NCBI GenBank assembly: GCA_009731375.1
Contig: BJOX01000307.1
Location: forward strand, 501,349 to 532,207
Reading direction: 5' to 3'
DNA length: 30,859 bases
DNA from: Paulinella micropora
Lineage: Eukaryota; Cercozoa; Imbricatea; Euglyphida
This document shows, in pieces, positions 1-9,780 of the stretch. How positions within the stretch are numbered: the first letter of the stretch is position 1; every line of letters starts with the position of its first letter. The notes below the pieces were generated by a model. The model searched no databases and had not been told where the DNA came from. It worked only from the letters and a program-made list of their open reading frames with translations. Position numbers and translations under genes: made by a program.

Positions 1-341
1 GTTCTCGTGAGGAAGCAGCTAGGCCATTGTCCTCTTCGGCTTGCGAGTTCAAGAAAGCACTAAAAAAATCCATTTCGTCATAGAAGGTGGCTGGTGTCCA
101 AAGGTTTGGTGCACGAATGGCACCAAAAAACCGTTGAAGTGGCCGGTAGCACTCGATGCCACTTATTGTTGGCATCGGTTTTGGGAGGTGCCAAAAAACT
201 GAAAACAGATGTCTGTTATGCTGTTGTTTTCCATGAATGCCCGATGGATGTAGCAGTGGCGAGGTGCAAAACATCACTATAGCAATCTTAGACGTTGTAC
301 ATGCTGACATCTTTTTTTTTTTTCTGCATGAATTTTTTTAA
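1..341. other. Host-type DNA, no gene called
   Basis: No reading frame here has recognisable protein character. A short inverted repeat is visible: CGATGCCA at 154-161 pairs with TGGCATCG at 170-177 across an 8-nt loop. The motif GGTGCCAAAAAACT and a close variant occur on either side of it. A T-rich stretch ending in TTTTGCAG (about 310-354) looks like the 3' end of an intron, so exon sequence may begin near 355. Confidence 0.3.
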
Positions 342-831
342 GTGATTTTGCAGAAGGAACGGGGTTTTTTTTTGGCATCGCTCTCGACTCATCATCCTCT
401 TCTTTTGTCATGTACCAGGTGCATGGTTAACCCCAAACGTGGAAAAGCCGAGGGCAAAGTAGCAGCGACATCGTTTAGAGTAACCAGGTATTCTGTACCG
501 CAAAGTCTCTTGTCAAGAAATCGGCTTGTCGGTTATGGCAGGTCAACGTGCTACGCGTGTTTGGGATTGCTACACAGTTTCTCTACCGACACTCCGACCA
601 CGCAGACAAGGCGCGATTGGGCCCAGGGCGCTGAGGAGCACCTTGAAACGCCACACCTGCGTGACTGCAGAATTTGCACTGTTCTATCTGTGGAGGTCAT
701 CCTTGGATACGGCGTCGAGCGCAGGACTAGCAGGAGGAGGGAGAGATTGTGGCAGTGTCGCTGCTATATTCATCTGCAGGAGCACAGACGAAGATTGGGC
801 TTGGTGACAGTCAGCGGGTACTGAGTGCATT

Positions 832-911
832 CATACATACATACATACATCAAAACATACATACAATGTTACATACGACGACAAAAAAAAACTCTCTCTC
901 TCTCTCTCTCT
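832..911. repeat. Simple repeats (ATAC)n and (CT)n inside a probable intron
   Basis: A run of ATAC units (about 832-852, with a further short run to 870) is followed by a CT run (about 892-911). The CT run leads into TTATTAATTGCTGTTTCCAG, a good branch point, pyrimidine tract and AG acceptor ending at 937. The repeats therefore probably lie in an intron of a plus-strand host gene. Confidence 0.6.
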
Positions 912-937
912 GTTATATTATTAATTGCTGTTTCCAG

Positions 938-1070
938 GTGCCTCGATTGCAGGGTGCTCCTTGACGAGTTTGCGCTCGGTTTTCAGACAGACTCGAGCCG
1001 TCTTGATTGGCAAGAGAGAGCCTCAATTCACCGGGCAGTGCACGAAATACGTCGCTCGCGATCGCACTAG
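938..1070 (+). CDS. Possible terminal exon of an unrecognised host gene
   Basis: This stretch starts right after the strong acceptor at 936-937. One frame stays open for about 43 codons to a TAG at 1068-1070 and has ordinary amphipathic, charged composition (for example the segment LDEFALGFQTDSSRLDWQER). The upstream exons could not be fixed. Open frames at 342-824 are compatible with exons, but none shows a recognisable domain. The main alternative is that this is a chance open frame in the 5' region of the chromodomain gene that starts at about 1237. Confidence 0.25.
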
Positions 1071-1236
1071 GCCTGCTAATGACTGACCAGGCTACCGCTT
1101 TGGTTTCCGAAGCTTCGCTGGACTCCGAGTCGCGCCCGGCTTCATCTAGCGATACCGTAGATAATATTGCAAGTAAACTCCTTACACACCCCACGCATCC
1201 ATGCATATAGCCAATAGTGTCATTTTTTTGTGCATC

Positions 1237-4200
1237 ATGGTAGAGCCTGCTGTCTCGGATTCCGCATCCCAAGCAGATATTATTATAGAAGAGTTCAGCA
1301 AAGACGAAGTAGACGTTGGGGGCCAAGAAGAAGAGGCCTTCCGGATCAAAGAAATTATCGCGTTTGAGCCAAACTACAAGCGCAGCGGCTTTCTGTTCCT
1401 TTGCTGGTGGGAAGGCTATGCTAGGGACAAGGCGACCAGGTCTCAAATTTAGATATCCACTGCTTGTCTGAGGAGTACCTACGTGTGTTTTGCAGGCAGA
1501 CACTGTCTGACATCAAGGCGTGGGACGCATTCCTACCGGAAGATGAACGAGTCCTTACGCGTTTCCAAAAGTTGTTTGCTTCTCTACCGAACCCTAAGGA
1601 ATGCAAGCCTAATCACCGCTACGATATAGATCAAGAGCAAAAGGTGATTAAGGTGTGGCAGCTCCCAGATGAACGATGGATGCATGAGGACAAGCGCAAG
1701 CAGAAAGGTCGAAAGGGCAAGGACCAAAGCAAAGGTCCCAAGCGCAGAAGTGGAAGTGTGTCAAGCTCAAGCGCAACCAGTTCCCGCAAGCGTCCAAAAT
1801 TGCTTGACAGTCCTGAAGACTCTAACACCGACTCTCCTGGGGCTCAGTCTGCGAAGCCTGAGGAGCCTACGGCCCAGGCTGAGAAGCCTTCAGACCAGCT
1901 TACGCCTGAGAAGCCTTCGGACCAGCTTACGCAGAAGCCTTCGGACAAGCTTACGCCTGAGCTTACGCGTGAGAAGCCTTCGGACCAGCTTACGCCTGAG
2001 AAGCCTGCGAAGCGTAAGGAGCCCGAGAAGCCTAAGAAGCCTGCGGCCCAGCCTGAGAAGCCTGCGACCCAGCCTGGGCACGGTGAGCAACCTGTGAAGC
2101 GTTCGCCGCGTAAAAGGCTGTGGCCCAGCCTGCGAAGTCTGAGGAACCTAAGAAGCCTGCGGCCCAGCCTGCGAAGCCTGAGGAACGTAAGAAGCCTGCG
2201 GGCCAGCCTGCGAAGCCTGAGTAACTTAAGAAGCGTGCGGCCCAGACTGCGAAGCATGAGCAACGCCAGAAGCCTGCGAAGGCTGTGCCACCTAAGAAGC
2301 CTGAGGCTAACCAACCTGCGAGCCATGAGCAACCTGACAAGCACGCGACCCCGGAGGCAGAAAAGCTATTGCAAGAACTAGCCACCCTGAAGCAGGCCCA
2401 TGCGAACCTGCAGCAGCAACTTAACTGGAATTCGCCATCCTTAAAAGGCTCGTTTGTGGCGCCACAGCCAGCCAAAACTTCTTCTTCTTCTTCTCCTCCT
2501 CCTCCTTCTTCTTCTTCTTCTTCTTCTTCTTCTTCTTCCTCCTCCTCCTCCTCCTCATCATCATCATCATCCTCATCCTCTTCTTCTTCGTCCTCATCAT
2601 CCTCATCCTCTTCTTCTTCTTCGTCCTCATCATCCTCATCCTCTTCTTCTTCTCGCTCCTCCGCTCTGTCTTTGTCTGGTTTTTCTTTTTCTCCTCCTAT
2701 CAGTCCTGATATGCATCCTGATAATTGGCATTCTCGTGAGCGTTTCCCTTCTCGTGGGCGTTTCCCTTCTCGTGATAGTGTGCCTTTCGAACAAGATTTC
2801 ACGAAAGAAGATGCTGTTATCTCTCCTGAGCACGGGCAGGAAGAGGATGATGAAGAAGAACGCACGGAGGTGGAAAAGGATGAGGCCGATATACCTATCC
2901 CTGAGAAGCTCAAAAAGGAGATGAAACAGGCATATTCTGTGATCGACACATGGCCACAACGAAAGGGCTTGCATGCAACGAAAGACTTTGTCTTTGGAAC
3001 CAAAGAGAATAAATTCAACCTGAGGTTTGTGGACGCATATGTCGTGCCGTTCAAATTTGCTGTTGGTGGTCGCAAAGGCGTCATGCAGATCCCAGCAAAC
3101 GGCAAAATGCACATTCCGTCGTTGGATCGTTACTTGGTTCTTGGCACGATTGTGGAAGACCTGGCTGCGAACAAGTGGGCAGTACTTTGCGGCTCAGCTC
3201 TCTCTCACAACGAAGTGCATGGTCTTGTGACCAAAGCGGATCTTTCTGATTTGGAGACAGTCGTCCTGCTGCACATTGACTTCATCAAGCGGGACGTGCA
3301 ATGTGGTTTGGTCACTCAGCCAGAAGCAGGGCGCTTGATGGTGCGTTTGGCAAAGGTATTTGTTGACTCAAAAGAGTGCAAGTTGTTGCTCAATCGACAT
3401 GAGGTTCGACCCACTGGAGGAGGCGATGGCAACGGTAGCGGTCAAGATCGACGCAGCAGTGGCGGTACGTTTGGCTCCAAGGGCTCCAAGGGCTCGAGGA
3501 AGAACAAGGCCAGCCAGGACAAAAATGAGGAAAGTGTTCCCAAGGCGACGTCCACCGTCTCTATTCCAGCTCAGGCTGACTGGGTGGCGGAGGTTCAGCG
3601 GGTCGTGCGGGGTGAGGTCAAAAAAGAAGTTGAGCGGTTTCTCAAGGAGGAGATCCCCAGAATACGCAACGCTATCAGGAAAGGTTTCACCAAGAGGGAG
3701 GCTAAGTTTCAAAGCGAGGTAGAGGCCAAGGTAAAGAAGCTCGTCAGGACGGAGCTCAAGAACACGAAAGTGGAAGATCCAGGTCCAGAAGCAGAAGCAA
3801 GCGATGAGCCCGAGGCCGAAGAGGACGGGTCCGGGGGAGATACCACAGACGACTGGCCGGGTGGGTACTGCAACAGATGCGCGGACAAAATTGTGGGGTC
3901 CAAATACAGTTGCGTGGATCCTCAGGCGCGATGCGAAGACTTTGATGTGTGCGAGGCATGCGAGGTTGACTACTTTCATGAACACCCCATGCAGAAGCAC
4001 AAGGTTGACATCTCACCGGAAGCCATCAAAGAGTACAACGCGAAGGAGCGCAGCAGCAAGAAGAAGAAGTCTAAAGGAGGTAGCAACGTTTTGTCTTGTT
4101 GACTGCCTCTAAGGATAGACTTTTGTGGTAGGTGGCAAGGGCAAGGGCAAGAGCAAGAGCAAGAGCAAGAGCAAGAAAAACACTCGATCTGATTCAGCGA

Positions 4201-4643
4201 AGGTTAAGAAAGTTATCGTTGGTGTCAGTGTCAAGAAGGAAGACAAGCGTCGTCCTGGTCCTCTTTCTCCTTCTCCCCCTTCTTCTTCTTCCTCTTCCTC
4301 TTCTTCCTCCTCCTCTTCCTCTTCTTCCTCCTCTAGTTCGTCTTGTTCATCTTCATCCTCATCCTCCTTATCTTGTTCGAGTTCTTCTCCTGGGTCGCGC
4401 CCTCCAGCTTCTGATTTGGGCCATGCCCCCAAGGCAAAGCCTCTTGAGCCAATTTTTCACGGGATTATGTGTGCTATGTGCCAAGTTGATCCCATAACGG
4501 GGTATGTGATGAAGTGCGAGCAGTGCCCCGGTTACAGCTTATGTCCCGATTGTGTTAATCGAAGCAGGCACGACGTCTCGCACACCCTCGTCATGAAGAG
4601 AACTCCCCTGGAAGCACAGGCCGAGCAGAGCACTCCTGCATGA
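1237..4643 (+). CDS. Chromodomain / poly-Ser / double ZZ zinc-finger protein (host gene, frame interrupted)
   Basis: This is probably a nuclear chromatin-associated protein; the function is inferred from domains only. From ATG 1237 the frame gives an acidic N-terminus and a chromodomain (about 1330-1480). The chromodomain has the core FLFLCWWEGY, with candidate methyl-lysine cage residues F35, W58 and Y61, followed by the usual C-terminal helix (SNLDIHCLSEEYL). Next come Lys/Pro/Glu/Ala repeats (1850-2330), a poly-Ser tract (2478-2655), and an unrecognised conserved-looking middle (about 2890-3410). A coiled, charged region leads to ZZ finger 1 (about 3868-4000, CNRC...CEAC...H...H). A 52-nt intron, a KGKSKSK linker, a second Ser tract and ZZ finger 2 (about 4470-4590, CAMC...CEQC...CPDC...H) follow, ending at TGA 4641-4643. 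The frame breaks at about 1431-1443 inside the chromodomain and at about 2100-2117 in the repeats, and has a TAA at 2222-2224. Undetected introns, sequencing indels or decay could explain these. Confidence 0.6.
1850..2330 (+). repeat. Degenerate minisatellite coding Lys/Pro/Glu/Ala repeats
   Basis: Units built on GAGAAGCCT and CAGCCTGCGAAG recur many times. They encode EKPSDQLTP-like repeats first, then AAQPAKPEE-like repeats. The correct reading frame changes near 2100-2117, and a TAA stands at 2222-2224 where sister repeats have GAA or CAA. Such tandem DNA is prone to slippage and mis-assembly, which may account for both defects. Confidence 0.75.
2478..2655 (+). repeat. TCT/TCC/TCA trinucleotide tract coding poly-serine
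   Basis: An almost uninterrupted run of TCT, TCC and TCA codons encodes about 55-60 serines with two prolines-rich breaks. A second, shorter run lies at about 4276-4385 in the exon after the intron. On the opposite strand both read as glutamate-rich open frames, which are shadows. Such tracts are usually disordered linkers. Confidence 0.9.
4080..4131 (+). other. 52-nt intron
   Basis: GT at 4080-4081 and AG at 4130-4131 bound a 52-nt segment containing a TGA in the upstream frame. Removing it joins a Gly codon in phase 1 and continues in frame into the KGKSKSK-rich exon. The second ZZ finger is thereby fused to the first. This in-frame fusion of two ZZ domains is the main support. Confidence 0.7.
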
Positions 4644-4673
4644 CTAGCAGTCCATCAAGGTCCTCCAATCGAA

Positions 4674-5189
4674 GTGCGAGCTGCACTCCGATTCCATGGT
4701 GTGTCGGAAGACGTAGTGACCCTGCGGTGGGCGGGTTTTGGTTTAGTCATGCTTTTTGGCAGGGATTTTCCACCAGGACCACCAATTAGAATAGCTGGTT
4801 TTGAGGTAGAAAGGTTGCCAAGCTCATCAAGGTCCCGTAGCTCATTGACTCCATTAGAAGAGCAGACAGTCATTTCTCTGCCAGGCTGGCCATATTTTTA
4901 TGTTTCCCAGGCGGTGCAAGACCAAGGTGGCTCAGATGCAAGTATGCAAGGTCATCTAGCAGCAACAAGCACAGTTGCAGAAGACTGCAATTGTGACATA
5001 GCCTATAACGAGGACCTCCACGATCCACATTTTTACATCCAGACGAGAAGCAACAGAGCGTACAAAGCATGGAGCCTGGTGCTCATAAACTACGGCTGGG
5101 AGCCCTGGAGGCTGCGAGAAAAGAGAATTAAGAGGCTTCAAGAGCTAGATTTCATCAGGCACATGCGTGAGCTAGGCCTTTTTTTGTAA
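4674..5189 (+). CDS. Unrecognised open frame downstream of the ZZ gene
   Basis: A 171-codon open frame begins 31 nt after the ZZ gene stop and ends at TAA 5187-5189. I do not recognise it. Its C-terminal half looks protein-like, with aromatic and charged residues (HFYIQTRSNRAYKAW, then a basic helix LREKRIKRLQELDFIRHM). No ATG stands at its left edge, which is a GTG, and the first in-frame ATG is internal near 4750. If real, it may be an exon of a spliced gene or a 3' continuation of the neighbouring transcription unit. Membrane segments and signal peptides are not evident. Confidence 0.3.
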   Translation: MRAALRFHGVSEDVVTLRWAGFGLVMLFGRDFPPGPPIRIAGFEVERLPSSSRSRSSLTPLEEQTVISLPGWPYFYVSQAVQDQGGSDASMQGHLAATSTVAEDCNCDIAYNEDLHDPHFYIQTRSNRAYKAWSLVLINYGWEPWRLREKRIKRLQELDFIRHMRELGLFL

Positions 5190-5691
5190 ATTGTGTGAGT
5201 TTTTTTCTGTGGGTCAACAACCTTGGCAAAAATAATTTTTTGTGACCAAGGTGAGTGAGGTTAAGGGACACCTTATTATTTTTGGTCTCTTTGCAGCAAA
5301 CTTTCCGATCCATGGTGTTTTAAGGCCGCCGCAAACTGAACATGCATGTTTGTTCAACTATCATATGTATGTACAACCAGACCGGCAGCTTGACTTGAAA
5401 AAATTAAGTTTTTTTTCAAGTCAAGTGGCAGGTTGAGATCGGAAATGTCTTCTTTTTGTGTTTCATTGTTATTTGTATGCATTGTGAGTAGAATCAGACT
5501 GGTGGGAATCAGCGTGGTTTGCTTTTTGCAAAATTTCAAAATCAGTACTTGTACCAGTCAGACTGGGGCCTGACCTGGGGAAACCAAGTTTTTTTCCCAA
5601 GTTCGGACCCAACTGGAACCTTAAATGCTTTTGTTATGAATTGTTTCTTTTACTTAGCCAGCGTAAATCGATGAAGGCGGCCGGGAGAGGC
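5190..5691. other. Non-coding stretch with fold-back sequences
   Basis: No credible gene is present. The notable element is a perfect 15-bp inverted repeat, CTTGACTTGAAAAAA (5389-5403) and TTTTTTCAAGTCAAG (5411-5425), with a 7-nt loop. A second, looser fold-back of related sequence lies at about 5555-5615 (CAGACTGGGGCCTGACC ... AAGTTTTTTTCCCAAGTT). Confidence 0.6.
5389..5425. repeat. Perfect 15-bp hairpin
   Basis: The arms are 5389-5403 and 5411-5425, with loop TTAAGTT. Outer flanks CGGCAG and GGCAGG are partly related to the flanks of the similar fold-back near 5575-5610, suggesting two diverged copies of a small mobile or transcribed fold-back. Confidence 0.75.
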
Positions 5692-6427
5692 AGTAGACTG
5701 ATCGGACTTGGTGGGGCAGGGAGGTTTGAAAGTCAAGGTATGTTGGTGTGCCAGCCGCTCCTTTTTCCCAAGTCCTGAAGGGCCCGCGCGAGGTAATATG
5801 AGGTGTATAGAGGTTCTCCAACACAGAAATTGTATGTTCCTGACAAAAGAGCCAGATTTTGCGGTGGACAGGATGTTTGCAGGACTTGGGGTGAACTAGC
5901 ACACATGTATCTATGCTGTCCGGGGTCAGAAATGGAAAATTTAATTTTTCCTAAGTTTAGTACTATGAATGAGATGAAAACTTTTTAATGTGCTGTATGT
6001 GGTTATTTGGCAGCAAGACTCGCGGGGAACGTTCGGGAGTTGCTCTTCGATGAGTTAAAGTAGACTGATCGGACTTGGTGGGGCAGGGAGGTTTGAAAGT
6101 CAAGGTATGTTGGTGTGCCAGCCGCTCCTTTTTCCCAAGTCCTGAAGGGCCCGCGCGAGGTAATATGAGGTGTATAGAGGTTCTCCAACACAGAAATTGT
6201 TTGTTCCTGACAAAAGAGCCAGATTTTGTCGTGGACAGGATGTTTGCATGACTTGGGGTAAACTAGCACACATGTATCTATGCTGTCCGGGGTCAGAAAT
6301 GGAAAATTCAATTTTTTCTAAGTTTAGTACTATGAATGAGATGAAAACTTTTTAATGTGCTGTATGTGGTTATTTGGCAGCAAGACTCGCGGGGAACGTT
6401 CGGGAGTTGCTCTTGGATGCGTTAAAA
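5692..6427. repeat. 367-bp tandem duplication
   Basis: Copy 1 runs 5692-6058 and copy 2 runs 6059-6425 or slightly beyond, both starting AGTAGACTGATCGGACTTGG. They differ at only a handful of positions, including GTATGTTCC versus GTTTGTTCC, TTGCGG versus TTGTCG, GCAGG versus GCATG, and TTAATTTTTCC versus TCAATTTTTTC. No convincing protein is encoded. The short open frames inside are duplicated with the DNA and have no domain character. Confidence 0.9.
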
Positions 6428-6739
6428 GGCAGTGCCAGTGGCATGCCAAACTTTGTTTTTTAGGTGTCGGCACCGGTGATTTTTTGAAGTTATTTGGAGC
6501 CAAAGTAAGCATAGAGGAACTTGTAGTGGTTGGAAACAGATGCAAAAGCTTCGGAATAACAATGAAACACAAATAGTAACGTTTTTAAAGGTTTTTTTTT
6601 TTTTTTTTTTTTTTAGTGTCGAAACTTAAAGTTTTTATTATCCTATAAAAATCAATTTTTTCAAGAAAAAACAAAGATTAAGAGCCGGATTTTTTTTTTT
6701 TTTTACTTTGATTTTTAATATTAATTGACCGGATCATCA
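6428..6739. other. Non-coding spacer with long T tracts
   Basis: I see no gene. Two T runs (about 6591-6614 and 6691-6704) lie next to the truncated end of the retroelement to the right. They could be remnants of a poly(A) tail of a minus-strand retrotransposed copy, or simple low-complexity DNA. Confidence 0.4.
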
Positions 6740-6800
6740 TTGCAACTCCGTGACTCACCGGGAACAAGCAGGATCATAGAATTCCCAGTATTTTAGCTTC

Positions 6801-7472
6801 TCATCGTCTCACTGTGTTTATAATCTGCGAACTTCGCATGGATGGCAAGTTCAAGGTCCTTATCAGCTTCACGACGACCCTCATGATCTTCCCAAACCAA
6901 AACGGCGCAGAACAGAACCCATATAGTAGCGTCTTGTTCTGATAGGTTTTGCTCCTGTGTCTGAAGGCAGAGTATGGTGTACTTTTCCTAGCAAGCGGAA
7001 TGGAATAAAACGCGCGTTGCAGATCCACCACGAACATCTTTGTGCCGCTGTCTCCGTCGAGTACCATCTGAATGTCTCTTTCCAGCGTCTGCATTGTGAA
7101 AGGAGCCTTGGCTTGGAAGGAATTACTGAACCGTTTGTCAGTGCACAGCTTCGTCTTCTTGACTCCCGCTGGGTCAGCCAGCACTTGGAGAGGCTCGATC
7201 ATGATGCATTCCTCCCTCTTCACTTCTACCACGTCTCCACGNNNNNNNNNNNNNNNNNNNNNAATGTTCTCGACGTAACTTGGGTGGTTCATAAAATCGG
7301 TCGCTGGAGGCTCACGCTCAAATCTGAGTTCTACACCATATGCGAGCCATGATAGCACCCCTGCGTCCGCCCCTATTGCCTTCCAGAACCCAAGCCTTGC
7401 CTTGACTGCATGTGCCGGTTCCTTTGAGTCTGCCCACGGGTTGCCTCTATTGTATGTCTCACCCATCGTCAA
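6801..7472 (-). pseudogene. DIRS-like reverse transcriptase, 3'-truncated
   Basis: It would copy element RNA into DNA. About 220 codons are visible, and the 21-N gap falls in the N-terminal part. The N-terminal motif LGFWKAIGADAGVLSWLAYG matches the conserved lead-in of DIRS-type RTs. Motif A is FVVDLQRAFYSIP, with the first catalytic Asp, and motif B is LLYGFCSAPFWFGKI. The frame then runs into LNLPSMRSSQ and stops. Another frame continues more plausibly (ELAIHAKFADYKH), so a frameshift lies near 6835. The YxDD catalytic pair is not present anywhere in the remaining 100 bp, so the protein would be inactive. Confidence 0.6.
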
Positions 7473-7752
7473 AGATCTTCTGCTTGACCTCCTCTAACGA
7501 GCCCGAGCTATACTGTTCGACAGCTACTTGTGGTGTTGTCAGAAGCCAGGATACGTATGATACCTCCGCTGGTGTCGGCACTGTCTGCCTTGATGGGCAA
7601 AAATATGCCAGATGACCAATCTTCTTGCACCATACACACACCATGTCCTGAGAGTAGTCTTTAAATACTTTGGACTTCGGTGCCTTGTGAGGGAGGAAGT
7701 CAGAAATCTTTCCTTGCAAGAGGACCCGTTGCTGTCTATCATAACACAGCAA
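7459..7752 (-). pseudogene. Zinc-knuckle fragment upstream of the RT
   Basis: A 97-codon frame contains one CCHC knuckle, CVWCKKIGHLAYFC, and ends overlapping the first codons of the RT frame. It is probably the N-terminal part of the same pol polyprotein or a detached Gag tail. A frameshift or deletion probably separates it from the RT. The upstream end is unclear, and the knuckle is the only recognisable feature. Confidence 0.5.
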
Positions 7753-7759
7753 GATCGCA

Positions 7760-8100
7760 AATCAGTACTATTAATAAATCACGCGATGAAGTATGAAAAT
7801 AGAAGCGTTTGCCGGACGCAATAGTATTAATTCCATCGGGGCGTGATGCCGTGTGACAAGTACCATCTTTAAGGGAATCTAGTAAAATGCCGGGGCGTGT
7901 TGCCGAACCAAATTTGAGAAAGAAAAAAAATAATAATAATAAAATAAACAAATGAAATAAATAAAATCTATTTAATGACATAAAAAAACGAGCCTAAGTC
8001 AGTGACAGCGTGATGCGAGTCATGCGCGTGTTGCGCTGTGTAGTGCCGGTCATGCGCGTGAAGTGTCGTCTGACAATTTTACTTTCGATTGGCTGTAACA
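7760..8100. other. Spacer inside the retroelement
   Basis: No gene is visible. Short near-repeats occur (GGGGCGTGATGCCG and GGGGCGTGTTGCCG, then TCATGCGCGTG twice), along with an A/T-rich tract of AAT and AAAT units at 7920-7975. The spacer separates the Gag stop from the pol frames on the minus strand. Confidence 0.4.
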
Positions 8101-8102
8101 GC

Positions 8103-9366
8103 TCAGTTGCTAGAACGCTGTGGGCGCAGGCTCGGATTCAAAGTCCAGCAGTGCTCGGCGGTGTGGCCGCGTTTGTTGCAGTGAGTGCAAATGACGGCTG
8201 TACGTGCGGGCTGTGCGGTGTATGCGGTCTGCATGGCGGGCGCAAGCGTGATGATGCCTTGTGTAGGTTGGGCCACGTACTGGATTTGCGGCCCTGGTGC
8301 TGCTCCTTGCTGCGGAGGCATGAAACCGGGGACACTTTGCCACGCCAGCGGTTGCTGCTGTTGGCCATGCTGCTGCTGGTTCTGCCCTTGTGCAGTGTTC
8401 GCGCCGTACGAACCCTGAGGGCAGCTTCTCGCCCAGTGCTGGTTGGATCCGCAGATATGGCATGCCCCACGGTTCTGACGTCCACCACGTATACGCGGGT
8501 CGGTCGCCCTCGAGTTGGTCGTAGTAGGGCGAATCGGCTCCAGGTACGGGGCCACTTCGTCCGCAATCACTAGCTTTTTACCCACCAGTAGCATCTTGGC
8601 CTCGGCGTCTTCCACCTGTATTGGGTTTGGGCCACATATCCATAGCCAGTGTGGCCAGCGCGTTCGCCATAAAGATAGCGTCCGCCAACTTCTCGTTGTT
8701 TCGCACATAGGCGTTGCTCTCCAGAATCTGCAAAATTATCTTCGCCACGACGAAGTAACGGCGGTGTGATGGCTTGTCGATCAGCTTCAAGTCGCGCTGG
8801 CTCGATTCCTGCTTGGTAGCTTGGATCATCCCCTGCACCTTGTCAGTCAACCTCGCGAAGTCACCAGTCACCGCCCGCGTCTCCTCCCTAAGTGCGTTGC
8901 GCAGCATATCTCCAATGCTTGCCATCGTACTTGCGTCCAGCCCAGTGGAGTGGTGGCCGCTGGTGTCGGTGCGATCGCGAGGTGGAATACTATTAGTGGC
9001 AGCCGTCGTCGTAGTCGTCGTCGTACCTTGCCCTATCACGGTCTGCTGCTGGTGTAGCGATGGTGCTCCAAATAGGTTGACAGGGTTGAGTGGTGAAGCA
9101 GATGCAGATGGTGGGGTGTTACCAGTGCTTCCACCTGCTCCAGCACCGCTCGAGCCAGTCGCGGGAAGCCCAGTGGCCGGCAGACTAGTACTCGATGTAG
9201 CAGCAAAAGTCGTTGAAGTAGTCACGTTTCCCCCACCGAATGCAGGGCCGCCTCCGTTGTTGCCGCTGCTGCTGCTGGCTGCGCTTGTCTTGTTGTCGTC
9301 ATCACCCTGTTGAGCTTTGCGCTTCCTAGTAGGCCTTGGGGTCCTTTGTCCAGCTGCAGCTGACAT
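8103..9366 (-). pseudogene. Gag-like protein with two CCHC knuckles, one frameshift
   Basis: This is the probable nucleic-acid-binding structural protein of the retroelement. It starts at ATG 9366 with a basic patch (PTRKRKAQQ) and a long Ser/Thr/Gly/Ala low-complexity region. A helical domain (about 8640-8900, ending NEKLADAIFMANALATLAMD) follows. The frame shifts near 8625: upstream ends in WPKPNTGG, and the continuing domain (VEDAEAKMLLVGKKLV) is in the next frame. Then come CHICGSNQHWARSC and CTHCNKRGHTAEHC, separated by a Gln-rich linker. The stop is at 8103-8105. The shift may be decay or a sequencing indel. Confidence 0.6.
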
Positions 9367-9780
9367 CTCGATTTCCCAAATTCAAAAAACAACCGTAAAA
9401 TTTGCTCTAAGCACTTTTGTGCTAGAGCGAAAAATCAAATCTGAGGGTGAAGGGGTTGTCTTTGTAATGTTTAAAATTTTGGAGCGGGAACAATAGTTCC
9501 CGCTTAATTTATTACCGTAATTAACACCGCAGCGTTCACTTTTCAGTCTCCCTTACGGCCCACCCACTGATATTTGTGAAATGACGCTTTTTGTCCTGAG
9601 CCCCTAGGTCTCTGGTGGGGAAGTGTTTTTAACCACACAGAGCCGTTATTTATTATTTCGTCTACCTGTTTATAACTAATACATACAAACAAAAGAAAGA
9701 AAAAATGCTATGTGTAAATAATTATTAATGTGTTATAAATTTAATTCAATTTAAGGATATGAATTAATAACACATATAAA
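9367..9780. other. Junction between the retroelement and the virus
   Basis: No gene is visible. GC falls sharply across this stretch, and from about 9650 the DNA is as AT-rich as the viral genes. A 9-bp hairpin, AGCGGGAAC (9483-9491) and GTTCCCGCT (9496-9504) with loop AATA, is the clearest structure. The left edge of the viral insertion probably lies here, but no terminal inverted repeat or target duplication could be identified because the right end is outside the window. Confidence 0.5.

Larger units (their letters stand above)
6740..9366 (-). mobile_element. Truncated DIRS-like retroelement (Gag plus reverse transcriptase)
   Basis: On the minus strand, in order, are a low-complexity Gag N-terminus, two CCHC knuckles, a spacer, a third CCHC knuckle and a reverse transcriptase. 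The RT sequence style (LGFWKAIGADAGVLSW, then DLQRAFYSIPL and LLYGFCSAPFWFGKIM) fits DIRS/Ngaro-type tyrosine-recombinase retrotransposons better than Ty1/copia. The RT stops before any YxDD motif, and no RNase H or tyrosine recombinase follows. The element is therefore truncated at its 3' end near 6720-6800. No LTRs or split direct repeats were found. A 21-base N gap lies at 7242-7262. Confidence 0.6.

Noticed and set aside
1440-1452. A 13-nt GT...AG intron repairing the chromodomain frame
   Set aside because: It is far too short for spliceosomal removal. A frameshift from an indel or an unrecognised exon structure is likelier.
913-1503. 196-codon minus-strand open frame
   Set aside because: It has no recognisable domain and lies opposite the chromodomain exon, whose plus-strand reading is convincing.
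2032-3114. Long minus-strand frames rich in Glu/Asp opposite the poly-Ser tract
   Set aside because: They are shadows of the TCT/TCC repeats. The plus strand has the chromodomain, ZZ fingers and splice sites.
6801-7472. RT assigned to Ty3/gypsy or copia
   Set aside because: Motif A and B wording and the N-terminal lead-in fit DIRS-like RTs better; the assignment stays moderate because YxDD and the downstream domains are missing.
9483-9504. The 9-bp hairpin as the viral terminal inverted repeat
   Set aside because: It is a local hairpin, and no matching copy is seen at the right side of the window.
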